Of a stretch of DNA of 5,009 bases, positions 1 through 5,009 are shown one piece after another. Where the stretch lies: contig JAQWAM010000158.1 of NCBI GenBank assembly GCA_028707675.1, positions 1-5,009 of the forward strand, in the 5' to 3' direction. The position numbers and the translations under genes are program-made. The notes beneath the pieces were generated by a model that saw only the letters and a list, made by a program, of their open reading frames with translations, did not search any database and was not told the DNA's origin. The stretch's first letter is position 1. Each line of letters starts with the position of its first letter. Origin of the DNA: Kiritimatiellia bacterium. GTDB lineage: Bacteria > Verrucomicrobiota > Kiritimatiellia > RFP12 > UBA1067.

Positions 1-12
1 CTCTTCCGATCT
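1..12. other. Illumina adapter remnant at contig end
   Basis: The first 12 bases, CTCTTCCGATCT, are the 3' end of the Illumina TruSeq/Y-adapter. Their reverse complement, AGATCGGAAGAG, is the standard adapter read-through sequence. The match is exact and sits flush with the window edge. This is contamination left in the assembly, not genomic DNA. True sequence starts at about base 13. Anything called across bases 12/13 is chimeric, and the neighbouring bases are likely thinly supported. Confidence 0.93.
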
Positions 13-47
13 CATGTCGGCTCGCAGTAGAAGCGGTTGATCACTTC
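13..47 (-). other. Probable in-frame continuation of the LamG-like protein past TGA 48-50
   Basis: After the TGA at 48-50, the same minus-strand frame stays open to the adapter and reads EVINRFYCEPT, followed by TG plus an unknown base (the adapter starts there). The TGA occupies the place of a conserved Trp in a repeated W-x4-G-x-W motif. The codons after it would therefore continue a new beta-sandwich domain. This reading is an inference from the repeat alignment. The alternative is ordinary downstream sequence, or the start of another gene at the ATG at 49-51 that overlaps the stop as ATGA; that peptide resembles nothing I know. Confidence 0.45.
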
Positions 48-2228
48 TCATCGCCCGCCGTTGATCGTCCAGTTGTATAGCGACTCTGTGAACAGCGTGT
101 CAAAAACATTGTCCCGTTTCACCAGTGTCCGGCTCAGGTTTCCGACGGTCATGCCGGCAATGCGCATCTTGCGGCCCCGCAGCGGCGCGGATAAATGGGC
201 CCGGGCCAACAGCGTCTCGTCGCCTCCCAGCCAAACGACTAGGCCTTCCATGCCCAGCGTGAACAGCCGCGCCTTCTCTTTGCCGACGGCGATCTCCGGA
301 ACTTCGGCAGAAGGCACCGTGAATGCTGGCTCGTCGCCGGAATCGGGCGTGAAAACGCTTATCACGTCCCCGGCGACGCTGACCCGGCACATGCCGTTTG
401 AGGCGTCTTCGGGCACGCAAAGATGCAGTTCCATTCCGTTGACAACCGGCAGACGCACCTTGACCGGTCCGGTGATGTCGCCTTTGAACCAGGTCATGCC
501 GTCCTTGAAAGTCACCCACTGTCCTTCCGGCGAAGCCCAGTGCCGCATGTACGGATCGTTCACATACAGCGGATTTTTCTCGAAGCGTTCGCTGAGCACA
601 ATATCCCTGGACAGCACCTCCGGCGCCGTGAAGAACATGTCTCCGTCCGCCGCCGCGACAACCCCCTGAACGCCGCCGGCCCTCACGGCTGCGGAAGGCC
701 TGTGAAAGCACACCATCCTGCCTTCGGCGTAACACCTTAGCTCGTTCGGGCGCAGCGCGTCGAGCGCCAGCGTCACCCTGTTGCTGCTGAAAGCAGCCGT
801 GTGGGTGTCAAGCAACGTCGAGTTGGTCGGCGTGACGTGCTCAAGCCGATATTCCCGAGCGCCTGCGTGTTGGCGGCAGGTGAACCTGAAGCGGTTTTCA
901 GATGATGTGCCTTCAGCGGCGGTCAGTCCGCAAATGAAATCGTCTGATGAAGCCACAAACAGCGATTCTTGGCGCAGCGCCCCGTCCAATGGCGAACCGT
1001 ACTCCCAAATGTTGGTCAGCGCGTCAACCGGCGGCGAATAAAGCCATGTCGTGCCCTCACGCAAGAGCGCGGTCATGCCGGGCGACTGGCGCCGCGTCGC
1101 AAACGCCACGTCTTCCGGCGCGTCGAAAGGCCGGTCGCAATGGGTCTCGGCCAGCACATCGTCGAAGCGGGTGCTCTCGCCTGCGGGCATGTTGGAGAAA
1201 AGCCCGAAGCGCCCGCCCGGCGGCAAAAGCATTTTGCGGCGGATGACCTCTATGTTGTCGGCGCGGCATATTACGCGGTCGTCGTGCAGTTGCACTTCCA
1301 GCAGCAGCCACTGCCCCGCCGGCAGCTCCGTCTCCACCGTGTCCAGAATTTCAACCGGTTCATCCGCCTGCCTCGGCTTGCGCCAAAAGTCAAGCGTCAG
1401 ACGGCCGGCAGACGGATCCGTTCGCGTCGTGAACGCCAGATACCCACCGTACTCGCCAGCCAAAAAAACCAAACCGTTGGTCCCGCTGTTGTGCTGAACC
1501 GCCGCGCGGTAAACGTAACGGCTGTAAAACGGCTCGCCGGCCAGAACCGCGCCGTTGGTGCCCCCGCCCTCCAAGGTGTAGAAGTTAGGACTTTTCTCCG
1601 GCTTGGGCTGGCGCGCGAGCTGGTACCCGCCGGATGATCCGCTGACTGAACCGGTTACGGAGTGCAGCTTCCAAATCCCCGAAATGACCTCCCAGGTCGG
1701 CGGGAACTCGGAACCGGCCGGCACCAGAAAATTATCCTCGAATTTGAAACTGCCCAACTTTTGTGTGTAATCGTCAATCTTGTCCGCGTCGGGCGCGTTG
1801 CCTGCCGCGTGCCATATCTCCATGCCGCCAGACCAACATTCCGGCATTTTCAGGACCGGCCGCTCGTCCACATACCCCACCCAAGCGTCAGATGTCCGCT
1901 TCAGGACAAACCAGCGCAGGCCGCCGCCAACTTGCGCGCAGGGCAAAGCCGAGACCCGCTTCCGCAAATCCTCCGGAAAATAATCGGCAGGGAAAAACCG
2001 GCAGCGCGTCCCGGCGCCGCTAAGGCTGACATCAAAGCCATTGCCGTTTTCAGGATCGAGCACTCTGACGCGGATCTCCCCCTTCGGGTCAGCAAGCAGG
2101 TTCATGGCCGCCAGCGATTCGCGTTCCTTAACCTCCAGACGCCTGACCCAATCCGCGTCATCCGCAAGCAAAACCCCAATCCCTAAAACAAAATACGCCC
2201 CCAATATAAACGAAACATTTTCTTTCAC
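48..2228 (-). CDS. Exported multi-domain protein with LamG/DUF1080-like beta-sandwich domains, probably interrupted at its C-terminus
   Basis: This reads as a secreted or surface protein of 726 residues from the GTG at 2226-2228. That start is chosen because a signal peptide follows at once (residues 1-22: KEN, a hydrophobic run, then LLA before DDADW). An in-frame ATG at 2373-2375 would put 49 hydrophilic residues ahead of it. Residues about 23-160 form an unassigned module. Residues about 162-360 look like a concanavalin/LamG or DUF1080-type sandwich: it opens FEDNF...W-x4-G-x-W, has GLVFLAGEYGGYLAF in the middle, and closes RFDDV. A second sandwich-like unit spans about 376-541 and a third about 548-705. 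The third opens RFEKNPLYVNDP...W-x4-G-x-W. A fourth opens at VFDTLF (about 708) and stops after 18 residues at TGA. No catalytic motif was recognised. Such domains usually bind or process carbohydrate, so a role in glycan binding is a guess. It follows the GT4 gene by 136 bases with its own candidate promoter. The fold assignment is moderate; the coding call is strong. Confidence 0.82.
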   Translation of the reverse strand: MKENVSFILGAYFVLGIGVLLADDADWVRRLEVKERESLAAMNLLADPKGEIRVRVLDPENGNGFDVSLSGAGTRCRFFPADYFPEDLRKRVSALPCAQVGGGLRWFVLKRTSDAWVGYVDERPVLKMPECWSGGMEIWHAAGNAPDADKIDDYTQKLGSFKFEDNFLVPAGSEFPPTWEVISGIWKLHSVTGSVSGSSGGYQLARQPKPEKSPNFYTLEGGGTNGAVLAGEPFYSRYVYRAAVQHNSGTNGLVFLAGEYGGYLAFTTRTDPSAGRLTLDFWRKPRQADEPVEILDTVETELPAGQWLLLEVQLHDDRVICRADNIEVIRRKMLLPPGGRFGLFSNMPAGESTRFDDVLAETHCDRPFDAPEDVAFATRRQSPGMTALLREGTTWLYSPPVDALTNIWEYGSPLDGALRQESLFVASSDDFICGLTAAEGTSSENRFRFTCRQHAGAREYRLEHVTPTNSTLLDTHTAAFSSNRVTLALDALRPNELRCYAEGRMVCFHRPSAAVRAGGVQGVVAAADGDMFFTAPEVLSRDIVLSERFEKNPLYVNDPYMRHWASPEGQWVTFKDGMTWFKGDITGPVKVRLPVVNGMELHLCVPEDASNGMCRVSVAGDVISVFTPDSGDEPAFTVPSAEVPEIAVGKEKARLFTLGMEGLVVWLGGDETLLARAHLSAPLRGRKMRIAGMTVGNLSRTLVKRDNVFDTLFTESLYNWTINGGR

Positions 2229-2235
2229 GGATATT

Positions 2236-2264
2236 ATTATAGCATTGTCCCAGATTGACGTTAA
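2236..2264 (-). promoter_or_regulatory. Candidate sigma70-like promoter for the LamG-like gene
   Basis: On the minus strand TTAACG (2259-2264, 4 of 6 to the -35 consensus) is followed by a 17-base spacer and a perfect TATAAT (2236-2241). Transcription would begin about 7 bases later, at or beside the GTG at 2226-2228, giving a leaderless or nearly leaderless mRNA. No Shine-Dalgarno sequence precedes that GTG, which fits. It supports the GTG start over the ATG at 2375, because that ATG lies upstream of this promoter. It was identified by eye only. Confidence 0.4.
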
Positions 2265-2266
2265 AG

Positions 2267-2283
2267 CGCAATGTGCGGTTGCG
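2267..2283. repeat. Short inverted repeat beside the -35 box
   Basis: CGCAA (2267-2271) and TTGCG (2279-2283) form an inverted repeat with a 7-base centre, ending 3 bases from the candidate -35 box. It could be an operator half-site pair or a chance palindrome. The stem is too short, and lacks a following U-run, to act as a terminator for the upstream glycosyltransferase gene. Confidence 0.2.
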
Positions 2284-2364
2284 TCAGCATTATGATCAGG
2301 TGTGCCAACAACTATCGGCTGCATAAATAAAATTGGCGATGCTGCCTGACAATCCGCCGCGCCA

Positions 2365-3516
2365 TCAATCGTCATCAGGATGATACGCTACCGCGAACAA
2401 CAGGTTTTGATAGACGGCGGCAAGCTGGTCACAAACCCGCTCCGACGAGAACTTCTTTGCCACACGCTCCTTGCCGCCCGCAGCCAGACGCGCGGCGGCG
2501 GCAGGGTCGCGCAACAATGCCACCGCAACTTTCGCCATCTCCCAATGGTCGCCGTCACGCACCAGCATCCCTGAAATGCCGTTTTCTATGATCATCGCAG
2601 GGCCTCCTGATTCCGCCGCTATCACCGGCACGCCCGCCGCCATCGCCTCGCAGATAACGCGCCCGAAAGGTTCACCCAGCGCCGGGTGCAACAGCAGGTC
2701 GAACGCCGGCAGCACATCCTCGGACGTGTAACAATCCTGAACCCACTGCAGGCTCTCGGAGAGGCCCGCCTCCGCTGCCTGCCGCTCCAGTTCCGACAAC
2801 CACAAGGCGTGCTCACCGAAAAGGTCGCGGCCGACAATCAGGAAACGCGCGTCGGGCAATGACTCGCGAATCAAGGCCGCCGCCGCTATGAAAGCGTCAT
2901 GCCGTTTCCAGGGTATCAGGTGCGCGACCATGCCGACCACCGGCGCTCCGCCGGGCAACCCCAATCTGGCGCGGCAGGCGGCTCGGTCACACCGGTCGAA
3001 ACGTTTTAGGTCGACACCGTTGCGAACCACCCTGATATGGCCCAACACCCGCGGCGACAGGATCTCGGCCAGCCACTCGTCAACGGCACTGGAAACCGCG
3101 ATGATCCTTTCAGCCTTTTTGCCGGCCTCACGAGCGGCAAGTTCCGGCAGGCGCAGGTCGCGCACATGCCAGACCACAGGTATCCGGGTATGGGTGCCCT
3201 TGGCTACCACGAATGCGGTCAGGCTGTTGGCGTGGACGATGTCAGGTTTGACTATGCGCAGTATCTGAGCTACCGTGGAGGGCGACTGCAATATTTTAGA
3301 GGCCGTCACGAAAAAACCGAAACCGCGCCTGCGCGCGCGCAACGTCGACACCGGATAAACCGTTATCCCGGCCTGCTTCAGGCGGTCGTTCAGAAACCCC
3401 TGCGGCGCAGCCGCGACGATTTCGATTCCGCGCGCCGCAAGCCCGACACATGCCTCCAGCATGCTCATCTGAGCGCCGCCAGGCTCAGACACCAAATCTA
3501 ACCACAAAACTTTCAT
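2365..3516 (-). CDS. GT4 family glycosyltransferase (GT-B fold)
   Basis: This is a complete 383-residue retaining glycosyltransferase of the GT4 type, a usual length for the family. It would move a sugar from a nucleotide-sugar donor onto a lipid-linked or growing glycan at the cytoplasmic face of the inner membrane. The N-terminal acceptor domain (about 1-165) has the EPGGAQ glycine-rich loop at 11-16, PDIVHANS at 91-98, WHVRD at 116-120 and VSSAVDEWL. VRNGVDLKRF (164-173) leads into the C-terminal donor domain, with VVGMVAHLIPWKRHD at 193-207 (Lys204) and FLIVG at 225-229. The hallmark EX7E motif is Glu282 and Glu290 in GEPFGRVICEAMAAGVPVIA, followed by SGGPAMIIENGISGMLV. No membrane segment is seen. 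The ATG at 3514-3516 is preceded by only a weak AAGAAA ribosome site. The C-terminal tail ends HPDDD-TGA. Donor and acceptor cannot be told from sequence; capsule, exopolysaccharide or O-antigen synthesis are all possible. Confidence 0.93.
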   Translation of the reverse strand: MKVLWLDLVSEPGGAQMSMLEACVGLAARGIEIVAAAPQGFLNDRLKQAGITVYPVSTLRARRRGFGFFVTASKILQSPSTVAQILRIVKPDIVHANSLTAFVVAKGTHTRIPVVWHVRDLRLPELAAREAGKKAERIIAVSSAVDEWLAEILSPRVLGHIRVVRNGVDLKRFDRCDRAACRARLGLPGGAPVVGMVAHLIPWKRHDAFIAAAALIRESLPDARFLIVGRDLFGEHALWLSELERQAAEAGLSESLQWVQDCYTSEDVLPAFDLLLHPALGEPFGRVICEAMAAGVPVIAAESGGPAMIIENGISGMLVRDGDHWEMAKVAVALLRDPAAAARLAAGGKERVAKKFSSERVCDQLAAVYQNLLFAVAYHPDDD

Positions 3517-3527
3517 TGTTTCTTAAA

Positions 3528-3556
3528 ATAGTAACAACATGACCTGACAATGTAAA
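3528..3556 (-). promoter_or_regulatory. Candidate sigma70-like promoter for the GT4 gene
   Basis: On the minus strand TTTACA (3551-3556, 5 of 6 to TTGACA) is separated by exactly 17 bases from TACTAT (3528-3533, 4 of 6 to TATAAT). The expected start of transcription is near 3520, leaving a leader of about 5 bases before the ATG at 3514-3516. It lies in the 87-base gap after the small-protein gene, so the glycosyltransferase may be transcribed alone. It was identified by eye only. Confidence 0.4.
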
Positions 3557-3603
3557 CATCCGTCTCCATTTTTTTCGGGCACACCTGCAATGGCATATCC
3601 CGC

Positions 3604-4017
3604 TCAGAATATCTTCTCTTCGTCAATGTCAGCGTCGTCGTCGTCCTCTTCCCGGAAGCCTGCGCCGCTGTCCCAGTCATCATCGCACTCTTCCTCGTCC
3701 GGATTGGCGAACAGGCGGCTTTGCAGGGAACCGGAACCGGCTACAGCCTCGCAGAAACGGCAGTCGAACTCGTCGCATTTCAAACACAAAACCGGCGAAA
3801 AATCCGCTGCGTCGATTTCGCCGTCAAGCACCAGCGGGCATGTGCGGGCGTTAGGGACCGCGCTGCCCCGCGCTTTGGCAGGTGCCTGCACAGCAACCTT
3901 TGCCGGTTTCGCAGGAGGCGTTTTACCGGCAGGCGCCGCAGCTTTCTTTGCCGTGCGCGCTTTAGCCGCCGCGACATCCTTCACTCTGACCTTTTCCTGT
4001 TTTTTATTAGCAGCCAT
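3604..4017 (-). CDS. Small protein with Lys/Ala/Pro-rich basic N-tail, CxxC-x4-CxxC knuckle and acidic C-tail
   Basis: I do not recognise this 137-residue protein. Residues 1-51 are Lys/Ala/Pro-rich with repeated AKK, PAK and KAR runs, resembling the tails of histone H1-like bacterial proteins. Residues 60-89 hold Cys60, then CLKC (78-81) and CRFC (86-89) around DEFD, a pattern typical of a zinc knuckle. Residues 107-135 are strongly acidic with EEE and DDDD runs and include Cys111. There is no signal peptide or membrane segment, so it is likely cytoplasmic. The basic tail could bind nucleic acid or acidic partners and the acidic tail could mask it; this is inference. It is not DksA/TraR, whose zinc finger has wider Cys spacing. 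The ATG at 4015-4017 is chosen because the basic tail begins there and a GGGGAAG site precedes it. The frame stays open to 4302, but that stretch is antisense-like overlap with the glycosidase gene. It lies 76 bases after the glycosidase stop. Confidence 0.75.
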   Translation of the reverse strand: MAANKKQEKVRVKDVAAAKARTAKKAAAPAGKTPPAKPAKVAVQAPAKARGSAVPNARTCPLVLDGEIDAADFSPVLCLKCDEFDCRFCEAVAGSGSLQSRLFANPDEEECDDDWDSGAGFREEDDDDADIDEEKIF

Positions 4018-4019
4018 AA

Positions 4020-4026
4020 CTTCCCC
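4020..4026 (-). promoter_or_regulatory. Possible ribosome binding site of the small-protein gene
   Basis: GGGGAAG lies 2 bases before the ATG at 4015-4017, with its GGGGA core 4 bases away. It is a weak Shine-Dalgarno match and rather close, but it favours this ATG over upstream in-frame starts. No convincing promoter was found in the gap 4018-4093, so read-through from the glycosidase gene is possible. Confidence 0.3.
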
Positions 4027-4093
4027 GCAATATGTCGATATATTTTGCCTGAATCGTACACCGTATGTCACTACTTTTCGGATTGTGGCTTGT

Positions 4094-5009
4094 CTATTTT
4101 TTTGTGATGAACATCTCGGCATAACCCGGCTCAAGCCGGTAAATGGTTCCGTAGCGGTCGGCGTCGATCGCCTCACCGTCCTCAAGAATGCGCTTGACGC
4201 CCTTCTCCAGTTCGATGTCGAGGCGCATGTATTCGTTGGGACTGCGGTTGACCACCATAAGGATGTCATGATGCCCCTGGCGAAGCAATGCCACGAGCGC
4301 ACCCTCGGCCTTCAGCGACTTCACAAACGGCGGCAGCGTCTCCAGCCTCTTCGTTTTCTCCGGAAGCGGTTCAGTATGCCAGACACCAACAGACTCCGCG
4401 CCGACCAAACGGTCGAAGCGCGCATGAAGTTCCCTGTTCATGCGCTTGACACGATCATAGGCGAGGCCACGCTTGCCGTCCGTCGTGATGCATCCGTCGT
4501 GAAACAAGAGCACCTGTCCCGGATCTGGCGTATAGAAGGTGAAATACTGAATCGCCTTCGCGCCATAGGCAAGTGCCGAGTAGACTTCAAGACGCAGCGT
4601 AGACCTCGTTGGCACGGGCATGTCGTCGCCGAAGAACATCGATGTGTTACGCGCGAACAGCCAGAGCGGTACGTTGCGCTCTTCCGCCACGTCACGGGCG
4701 ATCTCGAGATTTTTGTACCAGCTCGGCTTCAACTGCCAAGGCCCGGCGGGAATTACCTTGGGCACAGGAAGCTTCGACCGCACGGAGGTCGGATAGTTGT
4801 CGATGGAAAGGAACGGCAGACGCATCTCGTCTAGCGCCCGTTCGAGGTATTCACGGTAATCGTCAACACCCAGATAGTTAAGGCGACTTGTCACGTTGGT
4901 TGAATACGGATTCATGTTGACATAATACCCATGCCGATCGTCGAGCCGTTTGATTCGTTCGCAGGCGTCTCCAACCTTCTTCCACAGTCTGGCGTGCGGC
5001 TCGTCTGTC
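4094..5009 (-). CDS. GH42-like (clan GH-A) glycoside hydrolase, C-terminal part; 5' end cut by window
   Basis: This gene is open to the window edge and gives 304 residues before the TAG at 4094-4096. An internal ATG at 4913-4915 is not the true start, because family motifs continue upstream of it. The visible part opens TDEPHARLW. The DEP glutamate sits where GH-A enzymes carry the acid/base residue at the end of strand 4. Next come HGYYVNMNPYS, then YREYLERALDEM...LSIDNYP, a barrel pattern seen in uncharacterised GH42-like proteins. LEVYSALAYGAKAIQYFTFYTP (about residues 139-160) is the well-conserved late barrel strand. RELHARFDRLVGAESVGVWHTEPLP and a C-terminal beta-sandwich (ILMVVNRSP...GYAEMFITKK) complete the protein. 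The enzyme would cleave glycosidic bonds, perhaps beta-galactoside-like, but the substrate cannot be read from this half. Any signal peptide lies beyond the window. Family level is well supported; the exact family number is not. Confidence 0.85.
   Translation of the reverse strand, partial: TDEPHARLWKKVGDACERIKRLDDRHGYYVNMNPYSTNVTSRLNYLGVDDYREYLERALDEMRLPFLSIDNYPTSVRSKLPVPKVIPAGPWQLKPSWYKNLEIARDVAEERNVPLWLFARNTSMFFGDDMPVPTRSTLRLEVYSALAYGAKAIQYFTFYTPDPGQVLLFHDGCITTDGKRGLAYDRVKRMNRELHARFDRLVGAESVGVWHTEPLPEKTKRLETLPPFVKSLKAEGALVALLRQGHHDILMVVNRSPNEYMRLDIELEKGVKRILEDGEAIDADRYGTIYRLEPGYAEMFITKK

Noticed and set aside
48..50. Genome-wide reassignment of TGA to Trp, or selenocysteine
   Set aside because: The GT4 and small-protein genes end with TGA at sensible places and all other Trp codons here are TGG. 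A conserved Trp position argues against selenocysteine, and no SECIS-like hairpin was seen in the few bases available.
1..51. A new gene starting at the ATG at 49-51 in an ATGA overlap with the stop at 48-50
   Set aside because: Only 13 codons are visible before the adapter, there is no ribosome site, and the alternative frame continuing the upstream protein matches its repeat motif much better.
37..669. Plus-strand open frame of 210 codons at the left end
   Set aside because: It is antisense to the well-supported LamG-like gene and is low-complexity Ser/Thr/Pro-rich with no recognisable motif; it is expected by chance in GC-rich coding DNA.
2229..2375. Start of the LamG-like protein at the ATG at 2373-2375, overlapping the GT4 stop
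   Set aside because: It would bury the signal peptide 49 residues inside the chain. A promoter-like pair lies between this ATG and the GTG, and the GTG gives a normal signal peptide.
3517..3603. Terminator between the small-protein gene and the GT4 gene
   Set aside because: The minus strand has a GGG...CCC pair and an A-run, but the intervening bases do not pair and there is no U-run.
4018..4302. Upstream extension of the small-protein frame to an ATG at 4302
   Set aside because: The extra 95 codons overlap the end of the glycosidase gene in another frame and look like a shadow. The basic tail and a ribosome site fit the start at 4017.
3590..4834. Long plus-strand open frame of 414 codons crossing two minus-strand genes and the gap between them
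   Set aside because: Its translation mirrors the minus-strand genes: the Ser runs at its start are the antisense of the acidic tail. It shows no family motif, while the minus strand carries clear glycosidase motifs over the same bases.

Overview
The window reads as the end of a metagenomic contig. Its first 12 bases are exactly the start of the Illumina TruSeq adapter, so real sequence begins at about base 13. All four genes lie on the minus strand, in GC-rich DNA. No RNA gene, mobile element, CRISPR array or clear terminator was seen. The mix of genes suggests a heterotrophic Gram-negative bacterium, possibly of the Verrucomicrobiota/Kiritimatiellota/Lentisphaerae group. The clues are a GH-A-type glycosidase with a DEP motif, a large exported protein built of LamG/DUF1080-like domains, and a Lys/Ala/Pro-rich small protein. 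The lineage is an inference from protein style; no marker gene is present.

In the direction of transcription (right to left) the layout is as follows. (1) 5009-4094: the C-terminal 304 residues of a GH42-like (clan GH-A) glycoside hydrolase, cut by the window edge. (2) 4017-3604: an unrecognised 137-residue protein with a basic tail, a CxxC-x4-CxxC knuckle and an acidic tail. (3) 3516-2365: a complete GT4 family glycosyltransferase. (4) 2228-48: a large secreted multi-domain protein with a signal peptide and GTG start, ending at a TGA close to the contig end. The last two genes each have a sigma70-like promoter with a 17-base spacer immediately before the start codon. They may therefore be separately transcribed with very short or no leaders.

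The most notable observation is at the end of gene 4. Domain starts in this protein carry W-x4-G-x-W. The motif occurs twice intact. In a third copy the TGA at 48-50 sits exactly where the second Trp should be, and the frame stays open up to the adapter. The protein is therefore probably interrupted (sequencing error or real nonsense mutation) rather than naturally ending here.

Together the genes point to carbohydrate work: glycan breakdown or remodelling (GH-A enzyme, exported LamG-like protein) and glycan synthesis (GT4). No sequence evidence ties them into one pathway, and the gaps of 76, 87 and 136 bases do not suggest a tight operon.
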